This document shows positions 50,670-59,916 of a DNA stretch of 64,000 bases, one piece after another. Both the position numbers and the translations under genes were made by a program. Below the pieces are notes generated by a model. It was not told the origin of the DNA. It made no database searches and saw nothing but the letters and a program-made list of their open reading frames with translations. Source of the stretch: Opitutaceae bacterium (lineage in GTDB: Bacteria; Verrucomicrobiota; Verrucomicrobiia; Opitutales; Opitutaceae). Location of the stretch: assembly GCA_030693515.1 (NCBI GenBank), contig JAUYAK010000093.1:62001-126000 (forward strand), given 5' to 3'. Every line of letters starts with the position of its first letter. Positions within the stretch are counted from its first letter, which is position 1.

Positions 50670-52271
50670 ATGACCATGCATTCGCCCCTTCGCTTTTTCC
50701 GTATCGCTTGCTCCTTCATCGTCGGATCCGTTGCGGCCTCCGCTGCGACGGCGCCGCGGCCCGCCTACGAAACGGAATCGTGGCCGGCCGCTCGCACGCT
50801 CACCTGGGCCAAACCTGGCGTGAGTGGCGCGTTTGCCGAAGCGGCCAACTGGCTCGAACAAGGCCAGCCCGCCCCCGCGGCGCCCGATCGCGCCACCGAT
50901 GTTGTCCTGCCCGCCGCGGCCCAGAACTACAGTGTCACCGCCCCGCCCAACGCCGAGGTCCGTCATCTCACCGTCGATAAAAACGCCTACATCGAGGCGA
51001 AGCACCGCAACGATCTCCAGGTCTGGGGCAACATCTGGGTGAAGGACGGCGGTCGCCTGCAGTTCGTCGCCTGCCGGGGACCGAAGCACACGTTCTTCCG
51101 CGTCGATGCCGCCGAGTTTCCCACCCCCGAAAACAACCAGACCTTTCTCGGTGGCGTCAAAGGCCGCTCCGACAAACCCCAGAGCCGCGCCCGCGTCTCC
51201 CACAAATTCGAAATCGCCAAATACGGCGACGCCTCCGTCGAGCTCATCGGCAACATCGGCGTCGGCGACGAGATCATGGTGCAGCACGGCCGCTGCATCG
51301 TGAGCGGCGATCTCCGCTGGAGTGGCGTCACCGACAAGGGCGCGCTCGAGGTCTTCGACGGTGCCATTCTCGAACTCCAATCCGGCGGCGCCGTCGGCCC
51401 GTTCATCAGCACCAACGCCAAGCACGTCTACAACATCAACCTCTACCGCGGCGCCACGCTCCGCGCCGGCTCACCCGAGCGCCCGCTCATCGCCGACGCA
51501 TATGTGTTTCTCGGTTATGGGCCGAACAAGGCCGCCGGCGACACCGGCCTCTATGCCGCCGCGGGCTCCGTCATCCGTGTCCACAGCGCCAATCCCAAAA
51601 CCGCCCGCCTCGTCTTTACCTCCCTCACGAGCCAGGCCAACCGCCACGATGGCAAAGGGGCCCCCGTCTCCGCGCCCGAACGTGCCGCGCAGGGCACCGA
51701 TGGACTCGTGCTCCGTCTCGCGGGCGACGTCGATCTGCGCGGCGCGCACTTCGATTACGTCAGCGAAAACGGCGTGCGCCTCGCCCGCCCCGAGGCCCGC
51801 GCGCGCTGGACCGATGTGACGTTCGGCGCCCACAACGCCGGCCCGCCCGACCGGTTGTTCGGCGCGTTCGATGTCGACGCCAACGTTTACTATCACAACC
51901 GCGGCGACGGGGAGAGCGAGTTCGCGCTTACCACCAAGGCGACGAAGTCGATGGCGGACTACATGAAGAAGTCCGACCCCTATCAGCTCCAAGTCTCGCC
52001 CGAAGCCGTCACCACCGGTCGCGATGGCGCCAAGTTCGACAAGCCCCTCAGCATCGTATTCGAGCAGCCCATCGAGGTCACCCTCGCGACCAAGCACGCC
52101 GCCGCCGCCATCCACTACACGACCGATGGCTCCGACGTCACCGCTGCGTCCCCCCGCTACACCGCGCCCCTTCGCCTCGACCGGACGACGCGCCTCAACG
52201 TCCGCGCCTTCGCCCCCGGCATCGCCCCCAGCGCTCCGCTGACCGTCTCCTATGTCTTCGGAAAGAAATAA
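50670..52271 (+). CDS. Secreted beta-helix-like protein with chitobiase C-terminal domain
   Basis: 533 residues from ATG 50670. Signal peptide (FFRIACSFIVGSVAASAATA), then a repeated strand pattern (VRHLTVDKNAYIEAKHRNDL, LQVWGNIWVKDGGRLQF, ELIGNIGVGDEIMVQHGRCI, ALEVFDGAILELQSGGAVGP). This suggests a right-handed beta-helix as in G8/pectin-lyase-like surface proteins. The last 75 residues are a CHB_HEX_C_1-like domain (AAAIHYTTDGSDVTAASPRY, TRLNVRAFAPGI). No catalytic residues are clear, so binding rather than cleavage is possible. The next gene starts inside its end (52252), a 20-bp overlap. Confidence 0.7.
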   Translation: MTMHSPLRFFRIACSFIVGSVAASAATAPRPAYETESWPAARTLTWAKPGVSGAFAEAANWLEQGQPAPAAPDRATDVVLPAAAQNYSVTAPPNAEVRHLTVDKNAYIEAKHRNDLQVWGNIWVKDGGRLQFVACRGPKHTFFRVDAAEFPTPENNQTFLGGVKGRSDKPQSRARVSHKFEIAKYGDASVELIGNIGVGDEIMVQHGRCIVSGDLRWSGVTDKGALEVFDGAILELQSGGAVGPFISTNAKHVYNINLYRGATLRAGSPERPLIADAYVFLGYGPNKAAGDTGLYAAAGSVIRVHSANPKTARLVFTSLTSQANRHDGKGAPVSAPERAAQGTDGLVLRLAGDVDLRGAHFDYVSENGVRLARPEARARWTDVTFGAHNAGPPDRLFGAFDVDANVYYHNRGDGESEFALTTKATKSMADYMKKSDPYQLQVSPEAVTTGRDGAKFDKPLSIVFEQPIEVTLATKHAAAAIHYTTDGSDVTAASPRYTAPLRLDRTTRLNVRAFAPGIAPSAPLTVSYVFGKK

Positions 52272-54273
52272 ACCCTCCGCCGTGCGCGTTCTCGCTTTCC
52301 TTACGTTCAGCGTTCTCGCGCTGCTCCCGGTTTCCCTGTGGGCCGTGATCAACGTCGGCCTCCAGCCGTCCGATCTCTTCCAACGTCACGAGACCGTCCT
52401 CTCCGGCGAAATAGAACGCGTGGACCGCGACGCCGGGAAATTCTTCCTCCGCGTCACCGCCCTGCACAAGGGAGACTCCCCGAAAGTCGGCGACGTGATC
52501 GAAATCGCCGCCGTCGACGCGATGGCCGGCGTGCTGACGGCCGGCGCCTCCGCGCCCACCGACATCGCCGTGGGTCAGCCCGTCGCCGCCTTCGTCGGCA
52601 AACGCCAGCGCCGCCGCGAAAACGAACTCCTCTTTTACGCCGGTGCCTTTTACCTCGGCCTCCGCGAGTCCCCCACCCAATGGAAATGGAACGCCGGCGA
52701 CACCCAGCTCATCGGCACCGATGGCAAACCGGTCCCCACGATGCTCGGCACGTGGAACGGCTCCACGCCCCAGCTCGTCCGCATGCTCGCGGATCTCGCG
52801 CGCGACCGCTCCTACTACCCGCGCCGTGGCTACGCCGCTTTCAAGCCGGACCTGCTCATTGAAAAGCTTCCCGGCCCCGTGAAGGGCGTCGCGCTCTACG
52901 ATATCGACCGCAACGGCCTCCCCGACCTCTACGCCTGCTCCCCGGCCGGTGATCGCGTTTTCCTCCAAATGGAAAAACTCGAGTTTGTCGACGCCACCGA
53001 GTGGCTCGGCCTGAAGCAGGCCAGCGTCAGCGTCGCCTTCGCCGATTTCGATCTCGACGGTATTCCCGATCTCCTCGCCGGCGGCACTCTTCTCCGTGGT
53101 TTCGTCGAGGGCGAACAACGCGGCTTCAAACCCACCGCGCGGCTTCCGCTCTCCGCCGCCGATCTCGCCATGGTTCATGCCGCCGCGTTCATCGAGGCCA
53201 ATGGCGACGGCTACCCCGATATCCTCGTCTCGCTCAACGGCGGCGGCCTCCGGCTGTTTCTCAATCCCGGCAAGGCGGGCGGCGCCTTCACCGATATCAC
53301 CGCGCGTGCCGGACTCGATCGCGCCGAGACCGGCGCGAAGGGCACCGGCTACTTCACGCTCGGGGATTGGAACGGCGACGGCCTGACCGATCTCTACTAC
53401 GCCGCCGGCTCCGGACTCTTGCTCATCCAAGACAAGGCCGGCCGCTTCACCCCGCAACCCGGCGCGCCCAAGCTGCGCTTCCTCTCCGGCGAAGACGAGA
53501 AACCCGGCTTCACGGGCGCGGGTGCCTTCACGCCCATCCTCGGCACCGGCCGCACCGATCTCATCGTCCCCGTCGAAAACGGCTGGCACGTGATCGAGAA
53601 TCGTGCCGGCCAGCCCGTCGATGTCACCGAACACGGCAACGAGATCAGCGAAGGTTCTTTCCTGCACATCGCCACCGTCGCCGCCGACCTCAACCTCGAT
53701 GGCCACGTCGATTTCTACACGGTCAGCCGCGCGAAAAACGGCCACAATCGTTTCATCATCAACCGCGGCTACGGCTCGTTCATGCTCGGCGACGTGCACC
53801 GCGCCTACGAGCACATGTTCCAGGGCCCGGCGCAGGAGCTCGGCGGCTGGGGCCTCGCTGCCGGCGATGCCAACGGCGACGGCCAGCCCGATCTGCTCAT
53901 CGGCAACGAGCACGGCCATCTCGTTCTCATTCTGAACGACACGCTCGCCTTCCGGCAGCCCGTCGAAAATGCAACCGACGAGATCGCCCGCATGCTCAAG
54001 ACCGGCGTCCTCGTCGTCACCGTCGATGGCCCGCTCGGCGTCGTCGGTGCCACCGTCCGGCTCGAAACCACCGCGGGGGAAGTGCGCGATGTCCGCTTCA
54101 TCGGCGGCAACAACGCCTCCGGTTGCCGCAGCCCCGACGAAGCCATCTTCGCCGTGCGTGAACCCGGCTCCTACGTCGTGCGCGTCCGCCACGCCGACGG
54201 CCACGAACGCACCTGGCCGGTCGAAATCGGCGCCGCATCGTCGGCCATCGGCCGCCTGAAAGCCGTCCGATGA
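52252..54273 (+). CDS. FG-GAP/VCBS-repeat surface protein
   Basis: 673 residues. A membrane anchor or uncleaved signal (VLAFLTFSVLALLPVSLWAV) is followed by a beta-rich domain (about 35-130). A propeller carries six calcium-type loops: DIDRNGLPDLY, DFDLDGIPDLL, EANGDGYPDIL, DWNGDGLTDLY, DLNLDGHVDFY and DANGDGQPDLL. Each has the D-x-[DN]-x-G-x-x-D pattern of FG-GAP/VCBS repeats, as in integrin-like and lipoprotein-anchored adhesins. The C-terminus (VVGATVRLETTAGEVRD) resembles the ASPIC/UnbV tail found after such repeats. It overlaps both neighbours (20 bp upstream, 4 bp downstream) and so belongs to the four-gene set. Confidence 0.85.
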   Translation: MSSERNKPSAVRVLAFLTFSVLALLPVSLWAVINVGLQPSDLFQRHETVLSGEIERVDRDAGKFFLRVTALHKGDSPKVGDVIEIAAVDAMAGVLTAGASAPTDIAVGQPVAAFVGKRQRRRENELLFYAGAFYLGLRESPTQWKWNAGDTQLIGTDGKPVPTMLGTWNGSTPQLVRMLADLARDRSYYPRRGYAAFKPDLLIEKLPGPVKGVALYDIDRNGLPDLYACSPAGDRVFLQMEKLEFVDATEWLGLKQASVSVAFADFDLDGIPDLLAGGTLLRGFVEGEQRGFKPTARLPLSAADLAMVHAAAFIEANGDGYPDILVSLNGGGLRLFLNPGKAGGAFTDITARAGLDRAETGAKGTGYFTLGDWNGDGLTDLYYAAGSGLLLIQDKAGRFTPQPGAPKLRFLSGEDEKPGFTGAGAFTPILGTGRTDLIVPVENGWHVIENRAGQPVDVTEHGNEISEGSFLHIATVAADLNLDGHVDFYTVSRAKNGHNRFIINRGYGSFMLGDVHRAYEHMFQGPAQELGGWGLAAGDANGDGQPDLLIGNEHGHLVLILNDTLAFRQPVENATDEIARMLKTGVLVVTVDGPLGVVGATVRLETTAGEVRDVRFIGGNNASGCRSPDEAIFAVREPGSYVVRVRHADGHERTWPVEIGAASSAIGRLKAVR

Positions 54274-55901
54274 TGTTCGATTTCTCGCCGCCGCTCGCCG
54301 TCGTCCCCATCCTCGTCAACGCCGGGGCCGCCGTCATGCCGGCCCTCATCGCCGGAGCCGCCAGCTTCGCGGCCCTCCTCTTCAAGCCGCGCGAACTGAT
54401 CGGTGCCTGTCGCCGCTACCCGGGCCGGGCCGCGGGTGTGCTCGCGAGCATCGCCGGCCTGACGGCCCTCATCGTTTTCTGGCCCGCGACGGAAACGCCT
54501 TCGATCATCGCCACCCGCGCGCGCCCCACCGAATCGACGACCGACTGGACCAAGGTCGCGCTCGAACTCATCCGCGAAGAACAGCGGCAGAAATCATCGC
54601 CCGTAGCGACCAGTGTCACCCCCGCAGCCACCACGCCCGCACCTGTCGCGGCCACGACGACATCGGCTGCGACCAATTTCCGCGGCGGTTTCGACCGCAC
54701 CGGCCACGCCGGTGGACCCGCCCCGCTGGAGCTGCGCGCGCTCTGGGAATACGAGGAGGAGTTCGCCATGTTCCTCTCCGCGCCGGTCGTGCACGGCGGC
54801 CGGGTCTTCGCCGCGTGGTGCCTTTTGGATCCGCCCAAGACGTTTGGCGCCATCGTCTGCCTCGACGCCACGACCGGCCGCAAGCTCTGGCAAGTCGAGG
54901 AGCGCAACGACAAGCAGCCGTTCAAAGGTATTTTCAGTTCGCCCGCCGTCAGTGCCGATGGTCGCTCGGTCGTCATCGGCCAGGGCCTGCATCCGGATTC
55001 CAACTGCGACCTCATCTGCCTCGACGCCCAGACCGGTCGCATCAAGTGGCTCGTGCCCACTCCCCTCCACCTCGAAAGCTCCCCGGCCATTGTCGGCAAC
55101 CTCGTCGTGATCGGTGCCGGCGCGATCGAGGTCGGCAACGATTATCGGGTGAGCGGCCATCCCGGCTACGTCTTTGCCGTCGATCTCGAAACCGGCCGCG
55201 AGGTCTGGCGCCACGATGTCGCCGATCCCGAGAGCTCTCCCGCCATCGTCGGCGACGTCGCCTACATCGGCAGCGGCTTCAACGGCAGCGCCATCGTCGC
55301 GCTCCGCACCGGGTCCGACGACGCGCTGAAAGCCGCCGGCCAAAAACGCGAACTCTGGCGCCGCGCCACGCCACATCCCGCCACCGGTGCCATCACCGTC
55401 ACCGGCGATCTGCTCCTCGCCGGCTGTGGCAACGGCGACTTCGTCAACGCGGCCAAGGTTCCCGCCGGCGCCGTGCTCGCGCTCGATCGCGCCACCGGCG
55501 CCGTGCGCTGGACCGTCGCGCTGCCCGACGCCGTGCTCGGCCCCATCGCAGTTCGCGGCTCGCTCGCGATCTGCCCCGTGCGCAACGGCGAGGTCGTCGC
55601 CCTCGACCTCACGAAAAACGGCGCGATCGTCTGGCGCCAGCGCATCGCCGGCACCTCCCCGATTCTCGGCGGCCCGGCCGTCACCGAGGAACTCGTCTAC
55701 GCCGCGAGCGCCGACGGCTACCTCGGCGTGCTCTCGCTCGCCGACGGCGCCCTGCTCGAGAAACACTACCTCAACGCCAAGTCCCGCCCGGGCTCGCTCG
55801 GCATGTCGCTCAGCGCACCGTTCGTCAGCGGCGGCCTCGTTTTCGTCGGCAGCGAGACGGGCGGGCTGCGCGCCTACACCGGAGCCAAGTCGCGCCGATG
55901 A
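54270..55901 (+). CDS. Membrane-anchored PQQ-like beta-propeller protein
   Basis: 543 residues. Two N-terminal hydrophobic stretches (AVVPILVNAGAAVMPALIAG and AGVLASIAGLTALIVFWPA) with a short basic loop between, then an Ala/Thr/Pro linker. A PQQ-like propeller (about 150-543) follows, with repeated blades such as AIVCLDATTGRKLWQVEERN, CLDAQTGRIKWLVPTPL, FAVDLETGREVWRHDVADPE and LALDRATGAVRWTVALPD. The Trp-docking pattern AxDxxTGxxxW is clear. No Cys pair or quinone ligands typical of true quinoprotein dehydrogenases are seen, so it may be a BamB-like scaffold. It overlaps the FG-GAP gene and the dikinase gene by 4 bp each. Confidence 0.85.
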   Translation: MMFDFSPPLAVVPILVNAGAAVMPALIAGAASFAALLFKPRELIGACRRYPGRAAGVLASIAGLTALIVFWPATETPSIIATRARPTESTTDWTKVALELIREEQRQKSSPVATSVTPAATTPAPVAATTTSAATNFRGGFDRTGHAGGPAPLELRALWEYEEEFAMFLSAPVVHGGRVFAAWCLLDPPKTFGAIVCLDATTGRKLWQVEERNDKQPFKGIFSSPAVSADGRSVVIGQGLHPDSNCDLICLDAQTGRIKWLVPTPLHLESSPAIVGNLVVIGAGAIEVGNDYRVSGHPGYVFAVDLETGREVWRHDVADPESSPAIVGDVAYIGSGFNGSAIVALRTGSDDALKAAGQKRELWRRATPHPATGAITVTGDLLLAGCGNGDFVNAAKVPAGAVLALDRATGAVRWTVALPDAVLGPIAVRGSLAICPVRNGEVVALDLTKNGAIVWRQRIAGTSPILGGPAVTEELVYAASADGYLGVLSLADGALLEKHYLNAKSRPGSLGMSLSAPFVSGGLVFVGSETGGLRAYTGAKSRR

Positions 55902-58900
55902 ACGACCACCCGTGGATTCTTCCGCTCGCCGCGGCCCACGATGCGGCGCTCGTCGGCGGCAAAGCCGCCAGCCTCTCGCGCCTCATCAACGCCGGCCTGC
56001 CCGTGCCGCCCGGCTTCGCGCTCACCACGGCGGCGTTCGAAGCGTGGCGCGACGCCGGTCGCGACGCGATCCCGGCGGAGATCCTCGCGGCCCTGCTCGC
56101 CGCCTACCGCGCGCTCGGTGACGTGACCGTCGCCGTCCGTTCCTCCGCCACCGCGGAGGATGGCGCCGCCATGTCGATGGCCGGCCAATACGAGACGATC
56201 CTCGGCGTGCGCGGCGCGGCGGAGTTGCAGGACGCCGTGCGCCGTTGCTGGCATGCCTCCAACTCCGAGCGCGTCACCGGCTACCTCGCTGGCCACGCCG
56301 TCGCCGCCGAATCCGTTTCCCTGGCGCTCGTCGTGCAGCGTCTCGTGCCTGCCGATGCCGCCGGCGTCCTCTTCACGGCCAACCCGCGCAACGGCCGCCG
56401 CCGCGAGATGCTCCTCGAGGCCGCCTGGGGCCTCGGCGAAGCCGTCGTATCCGGGAAGGTCCAGCCCGACATCCTCGTGCTCGATCGCGACACCGGCGAC
56501 GTGCGCGAAGCCGTCATCGCGGAAAAATCCGCCGTCTTCGACAGCTCCTCCGGTGCCTTGCGTCCGCTCGCCGGAGCCGCGCGCACCGCTCCGGTGCTCA
56601 CCACGGGCGACGTCCACGTGCTCGCCGACCTCGGCCGCCGAATCGAGACTCTTTACGGCGCACCCCAGGACATCGAGTGGGCGTTGCACGAGGGCCGCGC
56701 GTTCATCCTCCAATCCCGCCCCATCACCACGCTCGCCGCCGTCGCAGCGCAAGATGCCGTGCTCGGCGATACCCGCGCCCGCCTGCTCGCCGCCCTCGAC
56801 GCCGGCCGCGGCCCGTGGGTCGAGCACAACCTCGGCGAAACCGCCCCGCGCCCCACGCCACTCACCTGGAGCGTGCTCCAGCGCTTCATGTCCGGCTCCG
56901 GCGGCTATGGAAAACTTCTGCGCGAGATCGGTTTCACGCCGGGACCCGTCGTCGCGCACGACGGTTTCCTCGAGCTCATCGGCGGTCGGATCTACCTTGA
57001 TGTGGCCCGCGCGCCCGAGATGTTCGGTGAAAAATTTCCGTTTCGCTACGACCTGGAAAAACTCCGCGCGGACCCCGCCGCCGCCGGCGGTCCGCCCACC
57101 ATTCCACACGGCTCGATGCGCGCGCTGGGACGCGCCAGCCGGCTCGTCGCCGCGGTCGGCCGCCGCCTCGACACGCTCGCGGTCGATCTCGATCACCGGC
57201 TCGCCTCGGAGATCATTCCGGCCTTTGACGCGTGGGTCGCCGAAGAAAAAAAGCTCGATCTCAGCGCCCTCACCCCGGCCGGGTGGGGCGAACTCTGGCA
57301 CGCCCGCGAACAGCGCACGATGGACCAGTTTGCGCCGCAGTCGCTGTTGCCGAGCATGCTCTGCGTGCTCGCGACCGATCGGTTGAGGCAGTTTCTCGCC
57401 GCGCATTTCTGGACGGAGGATTCCGACGCCCTGCTCGCCACGCTGTCCGTCCCGTCGCGCCCCGACGCCACCTTGCGTTCCAATTCCGGCCTCCGCGAAG
57501 TCGCCGAGGGCCGGCTGCCGCTTGAGCGCTGGCTCGCCGACTTCGGTCATCGCGCCCCCGAAGAGTTCGAACTCGCCACGCCCCGCTGGTCGGACCGTCC
57601 TGCCACCATAGCGACCCTCGCTGGCCATTGGCGCGGGCAAGAGGATCCTGCGGCCAAACACGCCGCCCGCGAGCACGCCGCGCAGGCGCACCTCGCACGC
57701 CTCACCGCGCGTCTCTCCGCCGCTGACGCCGCGGCCCTGCGCGCCCACGTCTCGCTGCTCGCTCGCTTTCTGCCCTACCGCGAGGACGGCAAGCATCACC
57801 TCATGCTCGGCTACGGCCTCCTGCGCGATCTCGCGCTGGAAGCGGGCCGCAGGCTTTGGCTCGGCGAGAAAATTTTTCTGCTCACGCAACCGGAAATCGC
57901 GCACGCGTTGCGCACCGGCTACGCGCCGCACGCCCTGCTCGCAGAGCGCCGACTGCGCCGCGCTGCGGAGGAAAAGCTCATCACACCTCCGCTGATCACA
58001 CGGGCCGAGGCTGAAACGTTCGGCGCACCGCCGCCCATCGACGCCGCTGCCGAACAGTGGCCGGCGCTGCCGCTCGCCAGCGGCCGGGCATCCGGTCCCG
58101 TGCGCGTCCTCTCCGCCCCGGATCAGCTTCCCGCCGGCGAACGCGGCTTCGTCCTCGTCTGCACCACGACCGACACTGGCTGGACTCCCCTCTTCGCCAG
58201 CGCCGCCGCCGTCATCGTCGAGTGCGGCGGCAGTCTCTCGCACGGTGCCGTGGTCGCGCGCGAGATGGGCGTGCCCGCGGTCACGCTGCCCGGCGCCACC
58301 CGCCTTTTCCGCGACGGCGAGATCGTCACCGTCGACGGTCGCCAGGGCCAGGTCGCACGCGGCGCTGCTCATATCACCCCGAGTTCATCGTCCGATGCCG
58401 CGCCGCTCGCGCGCGAACAACTCCCGCCACCGCCCGGCCCCGGCGAGGCGCGCTCCGCCCGCTGGCGCCGGATCGGATTCATCGGCTGGGGGCTTTTCCT
58501 CGCTGCGTTTTTTCTGCTGCCGCCCGCGTGGCTGCACGACCCGGTTATCCAAGGGCTCGATCGGCTGCTCTGGCCGTTGGTCGCCGCGTGGGGCAAAGCC
58601 GCCACAGTCGCTTTTGTCGCGGCCGTCACCGCCACGCTCACACTCGTCGGCCAGCGCGTGCTCAACGACCACGCGCGCCTAGTCGCCGCGAAGCAACGCT
58701 GGCAGCGACTGCAGGCCGAGGCCGCGCCTCTTCCCCTTGATGCTCCGCGCCGGGCCCGCCTCTCAGCCGCGTCAGCCGGCGTGCAGGCGCGACTCACCCT
58801 CGCGTCCTTCACTCCGCTCGCGCTCCTCCTCGGCCCGATGGTGATTTCCTTCATGTGGCTCACCGAGCGCATCGATCCCGCGGTTTGGAATCCCGCGCCC

Positions 58901-59500
58901 GGCAGTCGCGCCGAGATCGTCGCGCTCATCGCCGGCGACCACACGCAACCCGTGTCGCTCGATCTGCCTGAGGGCCTGCGCTTCGCCAGCCACAGTTCAC
59001 CGGCGCAGAAACTCCCACTCATCCGCCCGACGCTCGAAGGGCTGCTTCAGCGCTGGCAGGCCGCGCCGACGGATGACACCTTGCCGTGGGATGTGCGCGC
59101 CGCCGCGAAGCGCACGCGCTCGGACCTGCTCGCTGATCTCCAAGCCTATCTCGCGCGCCCGATTCCGCCGCAGCCGCTCGCGTGGACCGTCGAGCTTCCC
59201 GCGGATAAATCCGGCGCTTTCCCCATCACCCTGCGCACCGCCGGCGCCACGCCCGCCACGCTGACGCTCGTGGCGGGCGATTCCGCTCCGCCCGCGCCAC
59301 GCGCGCTGGAGCCGAGTGACTCCGGCCTCGTGCGCGCCTTGAGCGTCGATTACCGCGAAGCCCGCGTGCGCGGTGATCGCATCTTCTGGGCGCCCTTCGC
59401 GTCCCTCGGCTGGTCGTGGGACGCCGGCTGGCTCGGCGTCTATCTCGCGGTGTATCTGCCCCTCATGTTTATCCTGCGGCTCGGGTTGCGCCTTCCCTGA
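55898..59500 (+). CDS. PEP-synthase/rifampin-phosphotransferase-like dikinase fused to Oxa1/EMC3-like membrane domain
   Basis: 1200 residues from ATG 55898. Residues 1 to about 290 are the PEP-synthase ATP-grasp domain: GGKAASLSRLINAGLPVPPG with Lys22, VAVRSSATAEDG, AGQYETILGV and LEAAWGLGEAVVSGKVQPD. A helical middle (about 290-720) is followed by the swivelling phosphohistidine domain VECGGSLSHGAVVAREMG with His782. The PEP-binding barrel of PEP synthase is absent, as in rifampin phosphotransferase. After a Ser/Pro linker, four membrane helices start at about 864. A basic loop LNDHARLVAAKQRWQRLQAE and LLLGPMVISFMWL resemble the DUF106/EMC3 branch of the Oxa1 superfamily. A beta-rich domain and a last helix close the protein. 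The fusion is unusual; the membrane family call is tentative. Confidence 0.8.
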   Translation: MNDHPWILPLAAAHDAALVGGKAASLSRLINAGLPVPPGFALTTAAFEAWRDAGRDAIPAEILAALLAAYRALGDVTVAVRSSATAEDGAAMSMAGQYETILGVRGAAELQDAVRRCWHASNSERVTGYLAGHAVAAESVSLALVVQRLVPADAAGVLFTANPRNGRRREMLLEAAWGLGEAVVSGKVQPDILVLDRDTGDVREAVIAEKSAVFDSSSGALRPLAGAARTAPVLTTGDVHVLADLGRRIETLYGAPQDIEWALHEGRAFILQSRPITTLAAVAAQDAVLGDTRARLLAALDAGRGPWVEHNLGETAPRPTPLTWSVLQRFMSGSGGYGKLLREIGFTPGPVVAHDGFLELIGGRIYLDVARAPEMFGEKFPFRYDLEKLRADPAAAGGPPTIPHGSMRALGRASRLVAAVGRRLDTLAVDLDHRLASEIIPAFDAWVAEEKKLDLSALTPAGWGELWHAREQRTMDQFAPQSLLPSMLCVLATDRLRQFLAAHFWTEDSDALLATLSVPSRPDATLRSNSGLREVAEGRLPLERWLADFGHRAPEEFELATPRWSDRPATIATLAGHWRGQEDPAAKHAAREHAAQAHLARLTARLSAADAAALRAHVSLLARFLPYREDGKHHLMLGYGLLRDLALEAGRRLWLGEKIFLLTQPEIAHALRTGYAPHALLAERRLRRAAEEKLITPPLITRAEAETFGAPPPIDAAAEQWPALPLASGRASGPVRVLSAPDQLPAGERGFVLVCTTTDTGWTPLFASAAAVIVECGGSLSHGAVVAREMGVPAVTLPGATRLFRDGEIVTVDGRQGQVARGAAHITPSSSSDAAPLAREQLPPPPGPGEARSARWRRIGFIGWGLFLAAFFLLPPAWLHDPVIQGLDRLLWPLVAAWGKAATVAFVAAVTATLTLVGQRVLNDHARLVAAKQRWQRLQAEAAPLPLDAPRRARLSAASAGVQARLTLASFTPLALLLGPMVISFMWLTERIDPAVWNPAPGSRAEIVALIAGDHTQPVSLDLPEGLRFASHSSPAQKLPLIRPTLEGLLQRWQAAPTDDTLPWDVRAAAKRTRSDLLADLQAYLARPIPPQPLAWTVELPADKSGAFPITLRTAGATPATLTLVAGDSAPPAPRALEPSDSGLVRALSVDYREARVRGDRIFWAPFASLGWSWDAGWLGVYLAVYLPLMFILRLGLRLP

Positions 59501-59514
59501 CTCCTTTTCCCACC

Positions 59515-59916
59515 ATGAAACACCAAGGCCTCGACCATTTCGCGATCTGCGTGCCGTCCACCGAGGACGCGCTGAAAATCTGGCGTGACCAACTCGGCTT
59601 CCCGGTCGTGTGCAGCGAAGTCGTCAACGGCGGCGTGGTCCGCCTCACGCACCTCGACCTCGGCAACACGCACCTGCAACTCGTCGAGCCGCTCACGCCG
59701 GATCATCCGCTGCAGGCTTGGCTGGCGAAGAACGGTCCGGGGCTCCACCACTTTTGTTTCAAAGTGGATGACGTCGGCGTTTCTCAGGCCGAGCTGGTCG
59801 CCGCCGGTCTCGCACCCGCCACCCCGCCGCCCCACCAAGGCACGCAGGGCAAACGCGCCCTCTTCCTCGCCAAGGCCGCGACGCAAAACGTGCAGGTCGA
59901 GGTCACCGGCCCATGA
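59515..59916 (+). CDS. VOC-family protein (methylmalonyl-CoA epimerase-like)
   Basis: 133 residues from ATG 59515. Two beta-alpha-beta-beta-beta halves of the vicinal-oxygen-chelate fold: LDHFAICVPSTEDALKIWRD and LHHFCFKVDDVGVSQAELVA. Candidate metal ligands are the His in LDHF and LHHF, with Glu in QLVEPL and VQVEVTGP. This resembles methylmalonyl-CoA epimerase, though in a sugar locus another epimerase or lyase role is likely. It is 14 bp after the dikinase gene and overlaps the next gene (ATGA at 59913). Confidence 0.88.
   Translation: MKHQGLDHFAICVPSTEDALKIWRDQLGFPVVCSEVVNGGVVRLTHLDLGNTHLQLVEPLTPDHPLQAWLAKNGPGLHHFCFKVDDVGVSQAELVAAGLAPATPPPHQGTQGKRALFLAKAATQNVQVEVTGP

Noticed and set aside
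48119-50719. 866-codon open frame on the minus strand
   Set aside because: It lies opposite the TonB gene, is rich in Gly/Val/Asp/Glu in the pattern produced by reading high-GC codons backward, and has no domain. The plus-strand protein has clear motifs.
55874-58372. 832-codon minus-strand open frame
   Set aside because: Antisense shadow of the dikinase gene, whose catalytic motifs are on the plus strand.
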